Assembly (NCBI GenBank): GCA_000437555.1
Contig: FR901012.1
Location: 39,700 to 57,718, forward strand
DNA length: 18,019 bases
Source of the DNA: Acidaminococcus sp. CAG:917
Lineage (GTDB): Bacteria; Bacillota; Clostridia; Christensenellales; CAG-917
Direction of reading: 5' to 3'
Shown here: piece by piece, positions 5,438 through 14,081 of the stretch
Position numbering within the stretch: position 1 is the first letter of the stretch
Layout: every line of letters begins with the position of its first letter
Position numbers and translations under genes: made by a program
Notes under the pieces: model-generated
Database searches by the model: none
What the model was told of the DNA's origin: nothing
The model's input: only the letters and a program-made list of their open reading frames with translations

Positions 5438-8254
5438 TTAGCTTTTTTGAACGTTTAAAATCTTTTTCAAATACTGTCCCGTAAGCGACTCGGGGCAGTT
5501 TGCCACTTCTTCCACCGTGCCTTTTGCGATGACGTATCCGCCCTTGTCACCGCCTTCGGGGCCTAAGTCTATGACGTAATCCGCCGATTTAATGACGTCG
5601 AGATTATGCTCTATAACGACCACAGTATTGCCGTTTTCGGTTAGACGGCGAAGTATTTTAGTTATCTTGGCAACGTCGTGGGTATGAAGTCCCGTCGTCG
5701 GCTCATCTAAAACATATAGCGTTTTGCCCGTCACCTTTTTGGAAAGTTCGGTGGCGAGTTTTACTCTTTGCGCCTCTCCGCCCGAAAGCGTGGTGGACGA
5801 CTGTCCGAGTTTGATATAAGAAAGCCCCACCTCGCTTAAAGTCTGAAGTTTCTTTTTGATTGAAGGAATGTTTTCAAAAAACACGCACGCTTCCTCAATT
5901 GTCATATCTAAAACGTCCGCTATCGACTTGCCCTTATACTTGACCTCGAGCGTTTCGCGGTTATATCTCTTGCCGTGGCAAACCTCGCACGGAACGTAAA
6001 TATCGGGAAGAAAGTGCATTTCAATCTTGAGCATACCGTCGCCTTCGCAATGCTCGCACCTGCCCCCGTGCACGTTAAAGGAAAACCTTCCGCTCTTGTA
6101 TCCCCTCGCCTTTGCTTCGGGAAGCGATGCGAACAAATCACGGATTGCCGAAAACACTCCCGTATAAGTCACCGGGTTAGACCTCGGCGTCCTGCCTATC
6201 GGGCGTTGGTCTATATCAATAACCTTGTCAAAATACTCAAGTCCGTCGATTGAATCGTATTTGCCCTGCACCGTCTTGACGGCACCGAGCTTTTCGGCTG
6301 CGGCGGGATAGAGTATCTCGTTGACCAGGCTCGACTTTCCGCTTCCGCTCACTCCCGTAACCGCCGTCATAACGCCGACGGGGAATGACACGTCGATATT
6401 TTTCAGATTGTTCTGCTTTGCTCCGTGTATGGTGAAAAAGCCTTTAGGCGACAGCCTTTCGCTCGGAATTTCAATCTTCCACTCACCCGAAAGGTATTTT
6501 CCAGTTATCGAGTCCTTTGCGGCGATTATATCCTCGACGCTTCCCTGCGCCACTACCTTGCCGCCGTGCACGCCTGCTCCCGGACCTATATCGACTATAT
6601 AATCGGCGCTCAGCATCGTTTCCTCATCGTGTTCTACCACAATAAGCGTATTGCCCAAATCCCTGAGTTTTTTGAGAGAATCGAGAAGTTTTTGATTATC
6701 GCTCTGATGAAGTCCTATACTCGGCTCGTCAAGAATATACAATACGCCCGCAAGTCCGCTTCCTATCTGCGTGGCAAGCCTTATCCTCTGAGACTCTCCG
6801 CCGGACAATGTGCCTGCCGAACGGTTTAACGTCAGGTAGCTGAGTCCTACGTCTATTAAAAATCTCAGTCTTGCGTGAATTTCCTTTAAAATTCGCTCGG
6901 CAATCAAAGTTTTTGTTTTACTAAGCTTTAAATCGCTCAAAAAACTGTCGATTTCAGTTATCGACTTATTGCAAAGCTCGTATATATTGAGTCCCCCCAC
7001 CGTAACGGCAAGAGCCTCTTTTTTAAGACGCTTTCCGTTGCAATAAGGACAAGGGGTTTCGGTAAAATACTTGGCAAGTTCCGTTTTAGCCCATTCGTTT
7101 TTTGCGTCTTCGTAGCGACGGCGCAAATTGTTTGCAATGCCCTCGAATCTCGACATAAATCTGCCGCTATAAGTTTTAGAATTATACTCCATCTCGATAT
7201 ATTCGCCGTCGTTGCCGAAAAATATAATATGTTTTATCTTTTCGGGCAAATCCTTATACGGCGTATCGAGCGAAAAACCGTAGCTTTTGGAAAGCGCTTT
7301 AAGCTGCATTTTTATCACCTGACCGTTTTCCATATTCCAGCCGCTCGCCTTTATCGCGCCCTGATTGAGAGACAGATTTTCGTCCACGATGAGCATATCG
7401 AGGTTTACGCTGTTATAAAATCCGAGACCTAAACAATGCGGACATGCGCCGTAAGGACTGTTGAAAGAAAACAGTCTCGGCTCGAGTTCCTCTATGCTGA
7501 TTCCGCAATCGGGACAGCTGTATTTCGACGAAAACAAAACTTCCTCTCCTTCAAAATCGCATACGACAAGTCCGTCGGCAAGATTGAGTGCAATTTCCAC
7601 CGCGTCGGTAAGTCTTTTGTTGACGCCCTCTTTGACGACTATTCTGTCGACGATGACGCTTATCGTATGCTTCTTTGTCTTTTCAAGTTCTATCGGCTCG
7701 TCAAGAGTATAATTTTCGCCGTCAACCTTGACTCTCAAAAAACCGCTCTTTTTGAGATTTTCAAATTCTTTTTTAAACTCTCCGCTCTTACCTCTTACAA
7801 TCGGAGCGATAATCTGCACCTTGCCGCCGCGTTCTATCACCTTGTCAACTATCTCGTCGACCGACTGCGAACGAATTTCCTTTCCGCATTCGGGACAGTG
7901 AGGCGTGCCCACTCTTGCGTATAAAAGCCTTAAATAGTCGTATATTTCCGTCACCGTTCCCACAGTGGAACGCGGATTTTTGGACGTTGTCTTTTGGTCT
8001 ATCGCTACGGCGGGAGAAAGCCCCTCGATATACTCGACGTCGGGTTTTTGCATTTGTCCCAAAAACTGTCTGGCGTAACTCGATAAACTCTCTATATACC
8101 TTCTCTGTCCCTCGGCAAATATCGTATCGAAAGCAAGACTTGATTTTCCGCTGCCGGAAAGTCCCGTAAACACTATGAGTTTGTCACGGGGAATGGTGAG
8201 GTCCAAGTTTTGCAAATTATTCTCTTTTGCGCCTTTTATTATTATCTCGTTCAT
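5438..8254 (-). CDS. uvrA: UvrA, excision-repair damage recognition ATPase
   Basis: UvrA dimers scan DNA for bulky lesions and load UvrB. The 938-residue protein is full length, with two ABC ATPase modules in the family order. Module I has Walker A GLSGSGKSS (31-39), the UvrB-binding zinc region (CPECG near 120, then CPDC and CPHC near 250-280), CPYCNGKR near 405, signature LSGGESQR and LDEPSIGLH. Module II has Walker A GVSGSGKSS, the DNA-binding zinc finger CEHCEGDG...CEVCHGKR, signature LSGGEAQR and LDEPTTGLH. The ATG has only a weak ribosome site (AGGCGA), but MNEIIIKGAKENNL is the usual UvrA start. It lies 248 bases downstream of uvrB, with a possible promoter of its own in the gap. Confidence 0.98.
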   Translation of the reverse strand: MNEIIIKGAKENNLQNLDLTIPRDKLIVFTGLSGSGKSSLAFDTIFAEGQRRYIESLSSYARQFLGQMQKPDVEYIEGLSPAVAIDQKTTSKNPRSTVGTVTEIYDYLRLLYARVGTPHCPECGKEIRSQSVDEIVDKVIERGGKVQIIAPIVRGKSGEFKKEFENLKKSGFLRVKVDGENYTLDEPIELEKTKKHTISVIVDRIVVKEGVNKRLTDAVEIALNLADGLVVCDFEGEEVLFSSKYSCPDCGISIEELEPRLFSFNSPYGACPHCLGLGFYNSVNLDMLIVDENLSLNQGAIKASGWNMENGQVIKMQLKALSKSYGFSLDTPYKDLPEKIKHIIFFGNDGEYIEMEYNSKTYSGRFMSRFEGIANNLRRRYEDAKNEWAKTELAKYFTETPCPYCNGKRLKKEALAVTVGGLNIYELCNKSITEIDSFLSDLKLSKTKTLIAERILKEIHARLRFLIDVGLSYLTLNRSAGTLSGGESQRIRLATQIGSGLAGVLYILDEPSIGLHQSDNQKLLDSLKKLRDLGNTLIVVEHDEETMLSADYIVDIGPGAGVHGGKVVAQGSVEDIIAAKDSITGKYLSGEWKIEIPSERLSPKGFFTIHGAKQNNLKNIDVSFPVGVMTAVTGVSGSGKSSLVNEILYPAAAEKLGAVKTVQGKYDSIDGLEYFDKVIDIDQRPIGRTPRSNPVTYTGVFSAIRDLFASLPEAKARGYKSGRFSFNVHGGRCEHCEGDGMLKIEMHFLPDIYVPCEVCHGKRYNRETLEVKYKGKSIADVLDMTIEEACVFFENIPSIKKKLQTLSEVGLSYIKLGQSSTTLSGGEAQRVKLATELSKKVTGKTLYVLDEPTTGLHTHDVAKITKILRRLTENGNTVVVIEHNLDVIKSADYVIDLGPEGGDKGGYVIAKGTVEEVANCPESLTGQYLKKILNVQKS

Positions 8255-8337
8255 TTTATCGCCTGCTTATGTAAATCGCCTTTGTGCATTATGTTTTATA
8301 TACAAATTTTTTGCGCCGTTAAAAACGCATTTTAGCC

Positions 8338-8366
8338 GTTTTATAAGTCAATCGCTATATCGTCAA
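8338..8366 (-). promoter_or_regulatory. Possible internal promoter for uvrA
   Basis: On the minus strand, TTGACG (8366-8361), a 17-base spacer and TAAAAC (8343-8338), about 85 bases before the uvrA ATG. The -35 matches consensus at 5 of 6 bases and the -10 at 4 of 6. No terminator is evident between uvrB and uvrA, so read-through from uvrB is also likely. I see no GAAC-N4-GTTC LexA box in the gap. Confidence 0.4.
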
Positions 8367-8502
8367 ACGCCTTGCTCTATTCGCTCTTTGACAAACGTTT
8401 TAATCTCTGCCCGTCAGCTCAAAATATTTTTTTGAAAGCAAAACAATTCCGAACCGACCAAAGTGATTGCCCCTTTTTAAACGGCGGTTTCGGCATCTGA
8501 AT

Positions 8503-10452
8503 TTAGTGTCTTAGCTGCCTCTTTAACGAGGAAATCTCCTCTCTCAGTTTTATTGCCGCCTCGAAATCAAGTATATCCGCCGCCTGCCTCATCTTATGGC
8601 TTAGCCTTTCTATTTCCGATTTAATATCGGCAACGCTCATCTTCTTACTCGTCTTTGCCTTTGTGATGTTGAGCGTATTCGTTATCGGCTTGACAACCGT
8701 CTTTGGCGTAATGTGATTTAATTCGTTGTATTCCGTTTGCTTTTTGCGGCGTCGGTTTGTTTCGTCGATAGCCCTCTGCATACTTCCCGTCACGGTGTCG
8801 GCATAGAGAATAACTCTCGATTCGCTGTTTCTCGCCGCCCTGCCCACCGTCTGAACGAGCGAGGTTTCGCTTCTTAAAAAGCCCTCTTTGTCGGCGTCAA
8901 GTATGGCTACAAGTTTCACTTCGGGAATGTCAAGCCCTTCTCTTAAGAGATTTATTCCGACCAGAGTATCGAACTCGCCAAGTCTTAAACCCTTGACTAT
9001 TTCTATTCGCTCTAAGGTATCTATATCGCTGTGCATATACTTGACCTTTATGCCTGCCTCTCTTAAATATTCCGTGAGACTTTCCGCCATCTTTTTGGTA
9101 AGCGTCGTAACAAGCACTCTGCCGCCTGTGGCGACAGATGTGTTTATCTCCGAGATAAGGTCGTCAATCTGATTTTTTGTCGGTCTTATCTCGATAGGCG
9201 GGTCAACGAGTCCCGTCGGACGAATGAGCTGCTCGGTCACCTTATCCGCTTGCGAAAGTTCGTATTCGGCAGGCGTTGCCGAAACGCAGATAAGCTGAGT
9301 TATCTTTTTATCGAATTCCTCAAAAGTAAGCGGACGGTTGTCGTATGCGGCGGGAAGTCTGAAACCGTAGTCTACAAGGTTTGTCTTCCTTGACTTATCG
9401 CCGTTATACATAGCCCTTATCTGCGGAATGGTCATGTGGCTTTCATCGATAAAGCAGACAAAGTCTTTATCGAAAAAGTCCATGAGCGTATACGGAGGCT
9501 GTCCTATCGCGCGCCCGTCAAAATATCGGCTGTAATTTTCTATGCCCGAGCAATACCCTATTTCCCGTATCATTTCAACGTCATAGTTTACTCTTTCGTC
9601 TATCCTTTGAGCCTCAATCAGTTTGTTGTGCTCCTCGAAATACTTTACTCTCTCTGCCTTGTCTTTTAAAATCGTCTTTAAAATTTCCTCTTTATCGCCG
9701 CCGACAACATAGTGGCTTGCGGGGAAAATCATAACATGTTTTAATTCGCTGAGAGGTTTTGCGGTTAAAGCGTCAATCTGTGATATTCTCTCGATTTCGT
9801 CTCCGAAAAACTCAATTCTTATAGCGATGTCTGTGTTAGAAGCGGGATACACGTCCACCACGTCGCCCTTTACACGGAAAGTGGAACGGACAAAATCGTC
9901 GCTGCGGCGGTATTGAATGGCAATGAGTTTGTCGATAAGTTCGTCACGGTCGTAGGTTTCGCCCTCTCTTAAGGACACCGCCTGCGAATAATATTCTTTG
10001 GGCGCGCCCAAGCCGTATATGCACGAAACGGACGCCACGACAATGGTGTCACGCCTTTCGCAAAGCGACGCCGTTGCGCTGTGGCGAAGTTTATCTATCT
10101 CGTCGTTTATGGCAAGGTCCTTTTCTATATAGGTATCGCTTCTCGGAATATAAGCCTCGGGCTGAAAGTAATCGTAATAGGAAACAAAAAATTCCACCCT
10201 GTTATGAGGAAAAAATTCTCTGAATTCGTTACAGAGCTGAGCGGCAAGAGTTTTATTGTGTGCGATAACCAAAGCGGGACGCTGCACCCTCTCTATTATG
10301 TTTGCCATGGTAAAGGTTTTGCCGCTTCCCGTAACGCCTAAAAGAACTTGTGTTCTCAGACCGTCGTTCAGTCCTTCCACAAGTTCTTCGATAGCCTGCG
10401 GCTGGTCACCGCAAGGGGAAAATTTAGAAACGATTTTAAATTTTTCTTCCAT
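8503..10452 (-). CDS. uvrB: UvrB, excision-repair helicase-like subunit
   Basis: UvrB is loaded by UvrA, verifies the lesion and recruits UvrC. From the ATG at 10452 it has 649 residues: Walker A GVTGSGKT (39-46), beta-hairpin SYYDYFQPEAYIP (91-103) that inserts between DNA strands, DEXH box FIDESH, helicase motifs around GLRLGEFDTLVGINLLREGL and QTVGRAARN, and a C-terminal UVR motif (about 610-647, DFEAAIKLREEISSLKRQL) that docks UvrC. I prefer this ATG because MEEKFKIVS matches the usual start; a GTG at 10476 would add 8 residues. Neither start has a clear Shine-Dalgarno sequence. No LexA box is visible upstream. UvrC is not in the window. Confidence 0.97.
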   Translation of the reverse strand: MEEKFKIVSKFSPCGDQPQAIEELVEGLNDGLRTQVLLGVTGSGKTFTMANIIERVQRPALVIAHNKTLAAQLCNEFREFFPHNRVEFFVSYYDYFQPEAYIPRSDTYIEKDLAINDEIDKLRHSATASLCERRDTIVVASVSCIYGLGAPKEYYSQAVSLREGETYDRDELIDKLIAIQYRRSDDFVRSTFRVKGDVVDVYPASNTDIAIRIEFFGDEIERISQIDALTAKPLSELKHVMIFPASHYVVGGDKEEILKTILKDKAERVKYFEEHNKLIEAQRIDERVNYDVEMIREIGYCSGIENYSRYFDGRAIGQPPYTLMDFFDKDFVCFIDESHMTIPQIRAMYNGDKSRKTNLVDYGFRLPAAYDNRPLTFEEFDKKITQLICVSATPAEYELSQADKVTEQLIRPTGLVDPPIEIRPTKNQIDDLISEINTSVATGGRVLVTTLTKKMAESLTEYLREAGIKVKYMHSDIDTLERIEIVKGLRLGEFDTLVGINLLREGLDIPEVKLVAILDADKEGFLRSETSLVQTVGRAARNSESRVILYADTVTGSMQRAIDETNRRRKKQTEYNELNHITPKTVVKPITNTLNITKAKTSKKMSVADIKSEIERLSHKMRQAADILDFEAAIKLREEISSLKRQLRH

Positions 10453-10580
10453 TTGCCGCACTTTAAGTTTTTCCACGTCATAAAATTTTAAAACTGTTTA
10501 AAGTTTTTTAACGACTCGAAAACGTTTTATTTTTTGGCACAATTCAAAATTTCAAAAACGGATAGTAAAGTAAAAATCAA

Positions 10581-10973
10581 TCAAACAAATGTCGTAAGTA
10601 AATATTTGATAACCCAACCCACGATACCCGTGATGACCGCACATATAACCGTAATTGCGATTTTGAAAATGAGTTTCTTTTTGAAACTTGCCTCTGCGCG
10701 GGCATAGGCAAGCCCTCTCTTCCTTAAGTTAATGCAATAATAAAGCTCTCCCTTCTTATCCGTCTCGGTGAGTTCGAAATAGTCGTCAAGTTCGAGATTT
10801 TTCAAAGTGGGAGCGAGTTCGCCTGCGCCGAATTCAAGGTCATAACTGATGTTGGACAAAATATCGCAAGGACGGACAACGCAAAGCCCCTTGTTTTTGG
10901 TCGCGGCGTTGTATACGTAGCGCATGACCGCTTTCTCTTTTTTTGTCAAAGTAGCTTCTTTTTCAAGTGCCAT
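10581..10973 (-). CDS. Small protein with soluble N-domain and C-terminal membrane helix
   Basis: I do not recognise this 130-residue protein. Residues 10-95 are soluble, with a pattern suggestive of a winged helix: helices around KKEKAVMRYVYNAATKNKG and AGELAPTLKNLELDDYFEL, then a short strand pair (GELYYCINL) and RKRGLAYARAEA. Residues 101-124 form one strong hydrophobic helix after three lysines, ending only a few residues later, so it is probably a tail-anchored protein with the soluble part in the cytoplasm. The ATG has a good AAGAGGT ribosome site. It starts 25 bases after the similar gene at 10999-11397, which implies one operon, and lies 128 bases upstream of the uvrB ATG with no terminator visible between. 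Function unknown. Confidence 0.8.
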   Translation of the reverse strand: MALEKEATLTKKEKAVMRYVYNAATKNKGLCVVRPCDILSNISYDLEFGAGELAPTLKNLELDDYFELTETDKKGELYYCINLRKRGLAYARAEASFKKKLIFKIAITVICAVITGIVGWVIKYLLTTFV

Positions 10974-10998
10974 ATATACCTCTTGCCAAACTTCCTTT

Positions 10999-11397
10999 TT
11001 AAATAAATTGAATAGCGAGATTTATGATTGCAACAATAAGACCGCCCAAAAACGAACCGGAGAGCGAGGAAACGAACACGGCTTTTTTAAGCGACCAATT
11101 TTGACCGAATTTGCCTGCCACGCCTTTTTTCTGCGCCACGCCCTCGACAGCCACGATTGCGTCGTCCTCGATTTTCGCCTTAGGCAGAATAGCGAGGCAA
11201 TATTCGTCTTTGTTGGCATATTTGATTTTAATCATCTCTCTGTCGCTGATTTCTTTTATGGCGACGGCAAGAGAATCTTTGTCCACGCCGTTGCATTGTG
11301 AAATTATCTCTTCGGCGTCGAGAATTTTAAAAGAATCGGTATCTTTACAAAGAGCGACGAGCGCCTTTAAAACTTCATTGTTTTTTTCATCAATCAT
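10999..11397 (-). CDS. Small protein with soluble N-domain and C-terminal membrane helix (first of pair)
   Basis: Not recognised. The 132-residue protein has the same plan as its neighbour at 10581-10973: a charged, possibly winged-helix domain (about 3-75, helices around NNEVLKALVALCKD, LDAEEIISQ and DSLAVAIKEISDREMI, then strands IKIKYAN and YCLAILP), a glycine-rich linker with VAVEGVAQKKGVAGKFG, and one hydrophobic helix (105-131) reaching the C-terminus after KK. The start is the ATG at 11397: TTGGAG just upstream is a ribosome site, so a TTG start at 11409 is unlikely. It is first in the operon and has its own promoter at 11429-11457. The two proteins look like distant paralogues, but I could not align them rigorously. 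Confidence 0.8.
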   Translation of the reverse strand: MIDEKNNEVLKALVALCKDTDSFKILDAEEIISQCNGVDKDSLAVAIKEISDREMIKIKYANKDEYCLAILPKAKIEDDAIVAVEGVAQKKGVAGKFGQNWSLKKAVFVSSLSGSFLGGLIVAIINLAIQFI

Positions 11398-11428
11398 TGT
11401 GAACTCCAAAAGCGTTTTATTTTAATAA

Positions 11429-11457
11429 AGTATATCACACAGCCCTTTTTAAAGCAA
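11429..11457 (-). promoter_or_regulatory. Promoter of the paired small membrane-protein genes
   Basis: On the minus strand, -35 TTGCTT (11457-11452), a 17-base spacer and -10 TATACT (11434-11429) with TG one base before the -10. It diverges from the acyl-CoA synthetase promoter about 70 bases away. Confidence 0.7.
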
Positions 11458-11523
11458 TATTTTTTTATTTTAAATTACTTTAAAATATTTTTAGTAAAAA
11501 TCGATATAAAAATAAAAATTCGT

Positions 11524-11552
11524 TTTACGAATCAAACTATTTGTGCTAAAAT
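11524..11552 (+). promoter_or_regulatory. Likely promoter of the acyl-CoA synthetase gene
   Basis: TTTACG (11524-11529), a 17-base spacer and TAAAAT (11547-11552) with TG one base before the -10. The extended -10 may make up for the weak -35. It lies 39 bases upstream of the start codon. Confidence 0.6.
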
Positions 11553-11591
11553 TGATAAAAATAAAAGTTCAAAAGAGATTTAAGGATTTAT

Positions 11592-13247
11592 ATGAATTTA
11601 TTATCTGATTTTTTGACGAACACCGAATTTTCTACCTACGAAGAGTTTAAATCCCTTAAGCTCAACGTCCCGAAGGATTTCAACTTCGGTTACGATATTG
11701 TGGATAAATACGCAAACGTCGTTCCCGACAAAAGAGCGCTCGTATGGTGCAACTCGGACGGTGACGAAAAGATAATCACTTTCGGCGAAATGTCCCGCCT
11801 TTCAAACAAACTTGCAAATCTTATGCTGTCGCAAGGTCTCAAAAGCGGCGACTACGTCATGAGTATGTTAAACCGCAGATGGGAATATTGGGTGCTTGCG
11901 GTAGCGTGCCACAAAACGGGCATCGTGCTTATCCCCGCTACTCACCTTCTGACGGCAAAAGATATTATTTACCGTATGCAATCCGCAAACGTCAAAATGC
12001 TGTTTGCGACAACCGAGCTTGACGTGGTAGAGCACACGGTGCTCGCTCTTCCCAAGTGCGAAAGCGTAAAAAAATGTTATTTTACCCTTCCCACCGAAGG
12101 CTTTGAAACAATTTCCGAAGCTATGGAAAAACAGAGCGACACGCTAAGCTGCCCCCGCCCCGACTCGGACGGAGCAATGCTCTGCTACTTTACGTCGGGC
12201 ACGACGGGACAGCCCAAAATGGTGGAACACAATTTCTACTACCCCATAGGACATATCGTCACAGCGAGATATTGGCAAAAAGTCGTCGATGACGGGCTTC
12301 ATTTCACAATGGCGGAAACAGGTTGGGCAAAAGCAAGCTGGGGCAAAATTTACGGTCAATGGATAAGCGGCACGGCGATTTTCGCTTATGACTACAACGG
12401 AAGATTTACGCCCACCGATATCCTGCCCCTCATCGAAAAATATCAAATCACCACGTTCTGCGCACCTCCCACGATATACCGCTTTTTGGTAAAAGAAGAT
12501 TTAAGCTGTTACGACTTTTCCTCTTTATCACACTGCTCGACTGCGGGAGAAGCTTTAAACCCCGAAATTTTCAAACAGTTTTACGAAGCGACAGGTCAGA
12601 AAATTTACGAGGGCTTCGGTCAGACGGAATCGACAATCCTTTTGGGCTCTTTCTATTTTGAAGAACCTGTCATCGGAAGCCTCGGCAAACCCAGCCCGAT
12701 TTATGACATCGAACTTATAGACGATAACGAGGAAATCGTTCCCGAGGGCACGGAAGGCGAAATTGCCATTTTGAATTCCACCGTCTACTGCGGTCTCGTT
12801 TCTTCATATAAAGGCGACGAAGAAAGGACAAAGCTCCTTCGCGGCGAAAAGTATTATCACACGGGCGACCTTGCCGTAAAAGACTCAAACGGATATTTTT
12901 GGTTTGTCGGCAGAAAAGACGACATCATCAAGTCAAGCGGCTACCGCATAGGACCCTTTGAGGTGGAAAGTGCGCTTATGGAGCACCCTTCCGTTTTGGA
13001 ATGCGCTATAACCGGCGCGCCCGACCCGATAAGAGGTCAGGTCGTAAAAGCAACGATAGTTTTGGCAAAGGGTTATACACCGTCCGACGAGCTCATTAAA
13101 GATTTGCAAACGCACGTCAAAAATCTTACGGCGCCATATAAGTATCCGAGAATTATCGAATTCGTCGACGAGCTTCCCAAGACGACGAGCGGTAAAATCA
13201 AGAGAGTGGATATACGCAAAAAGGATAACGAGAAAAAATCCGACTGA
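11592..13247 (+). CDS. AMP-forming acyl-CoA synthetase, medium-chain (ACSM-like)
   Basis: Member of the ANL adenylating family: it activates a carboxylic acid with ATP to acyl-AMP and then forms the CoA thioester, in the cytoplasm. The 551 residues carry the P-loop YFTSGTTGQPK (199-209), the motif YEGFGQTES (339-347), YHTGDLAVKD (422-431), the hinge region FVGRKDDIIKSSGYRIGPFE (438-457) and catalytic lysine K535 in TTSGKIKR. The stretch GWAKASWGKIYGQWISG and CAPPTIYRFL resembles the medium-chain ACSM/benzoate-type branch more than acetyl-CoA synthetase. The true substrate cannot be read from sequence. AAGGA precedes the ATG. It is a single-gene unit ending in a tandem TGA-TAA, with a terminator at 13409. 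No other fatty-acid genes are nearby. Confidence 0.92.
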   Translation: MNLLSDFLTNTEFSTYEEFKSLKLNVPKDFNFGYDIVDKYANVVPDKRALVWCNSDGDEKIITFGEMSRLSNKLANLMLSQGLKSGDYVMSMLNRRWEYWVLAVACHKTGIVLIPATHLLTAKDIIYRMQSANVKMLFATTELDVVEHTVLALPKCESVKKCYFTLPTEGFETISEAMEKQSDTLSCPRPDSDGAMLCYFTSGTTGQPKMVEHNFYYPIGHIVTARYWQKVVDDGLHFTMAETGWAKASWGKIYGQWISGTAIFAYDYNGRFTPTDILPLIEKYQITTFCAPPTIYRFLVKEDLSCYDFSSLSHCSTAGEALNPEIFKQFYEATGQKIYEGFGQTESTILLGSFYFEEPVIGSLGKPSPIYDIELIDDNEEIVPEGTEGEIAILNSTVYCGLVSSYKGDEERTKLLRGEKYYHTGDLAVKDSNGYFWFVGRKDDIIKSSGYRIGPFEVESALMEHPSVLECAITGAPDPIRGQVVKATIVLAKGYTPSDELIKDLQTHVKNLTAPYKYPRIIEFVDELPKTTSGKIKRVDIRKKDNEKKSD

Positions 13248-13408
13248 TAAAAGGAAATTGAACTGACAAAATATGAAATAATCTTAAATTTAACTAATAA
13301 TTAAATTTAAATATATTGCTTTGAAATCGGACTTTATATCGAATTTTTAATCAGTCGAAATTAAAACTTTTTAAAATTTGTCGGAATTTATAAAAGACCG
13401 TCTAAAAC

Positions 13409-13440
13409 AAAAACGCCGAGTTTCGGCGTTTTTTGTTTGC
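13409..13440. terminator. Bidirectional terminator between convergent genes
   Basis: AAAAACGCCGA-GTT-TCGGCGTTTTT is an 11-bp perfect stem (13409-13419 with 13423-13433) with a 3-base loop and T-rich tails on both strands. It sits between the acyl-CoA synthetase (plus) and the broken lipoprotein gene (minus) and can serve both. The 160 bases before it are AT-rich with no gene that I can see. Confidence 0.9.
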
Positions 13441-13497
13441 TTAAAAAAGCTTTGCTTAATAAAATTTTAAATAGTTTTTGTTAATTAGACCTTTTTA

Positions 13498-13844
13498 TTA
13501 TTTGGCGTCGGCAATAGTCTGCTCCGTGCCTACCATAACGAGCATACTCTGACGGTATACGGTCATTCACGAAGTGCTTTTGGCGTCCGCCTCTGCGTCC
13601 TTAGCCGAAGAAAGACTGGTGAATTTTACTATGGTTACCGCATCGCCCGTTCTTTCATTCATCGCCACAAGACCCCATTCGGCACCGTCTAATTGGATAT
13701 CGTCCGTCGAATAATTGTATACGATATATCCCGCTTCTTCCAATCTCTTTTGATAGGTATCGGCGTTACAGGAGGCAAACACTACCGCCATAACGGAAAT
13801 AAGCGCAATGATTGCCACAATTGCTACAATCCTTTTTTGTTCAT
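13498..13844 (-). pseudogene. Small lipoprotein gene with a frameshift and an in-frame TGA
   Basis: A strong AGAGGGGG site precedes ATG 13844-13842, but that frame reads MNKKGL and stops. One more A in the A6 run (13833-13838) would give MNKKRIVAIVAIIALISV joined to the open frame that follows: a lipoprotein signal peptide ending VFASC, then a short secreted domain (TYQKRLEEAGYIVYNYS, GAEWGLVAMNERTGDAVTIV, SLSSAKDAEADAKSTS). This frame meets TGA at 13569-13567, yet beyond it the same frame continues with MTVYRQSMLVMVGTEQTIAD up to a TAA at 13500-13498. Two independent lesions favour a decaying gene. Sequencing error at the A-run or recoding cannot be excluded. A shorter product from GTG 13818 to the TGA (83 residues) has no ribosome site I can see. 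Function unknown. Confidence 0.75.
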
Positions 13845-14081
13845 TTAATTTCCCCCTCTTTTTTTTGTAATGAGCTTAAATTCTTTTTTATGATTTTATT
13901 AAATTTTTATCCGCATGACAATACCCGTAATTTCGTGCTTTTACGGCGTGACACCTCATCTGCTTTAAAGACAGACGCCTTTTCTTTGCGCTTTATACCG
14001 TCGCAAATCAATTTATCATGACGAAAACGACAAAATGCGCTACATATTTTATAAAGGATAGCTGCTCCGATATTCAAACGT

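Noticed and set aside
10453..10476. GTG start of uvrB at 10476
   Set aside because: It adds eight residues absent from typical UvrB and has no better ribosome site, though I cannot exclude it.
10519..10528. AAAACGTTTT palindrome as a LexA box
   Set aside because: It lacks GAAC...GTTC and its spacing; a 10-base AT-rich palindrome is easily due to chance.
11398..11409. TTG start for the small membrane protein gene
   Set aside because: The TTG is part of TTGGAG, which acts as the ribosome site for the ATG at 11397.
13550..13569. Selenocysteine insertion: TGA followed by the near-palindrome TGACGGTATACGGTCA
   Set aside because: The palindrome has a mismatch and almost no loop, does not resemble a bacterial SECIS hairpin, and no selenoprotein family fits. 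The gene has a second lesion, so decay is simpler.
13245..13569. Alternative genetic code with TGA as a sense codon
   Set aside because: TGA ends the acyl-CoA synthetase right after a typical C-terminus and also ends feoB, and tryptophans elsewhere use TGG.
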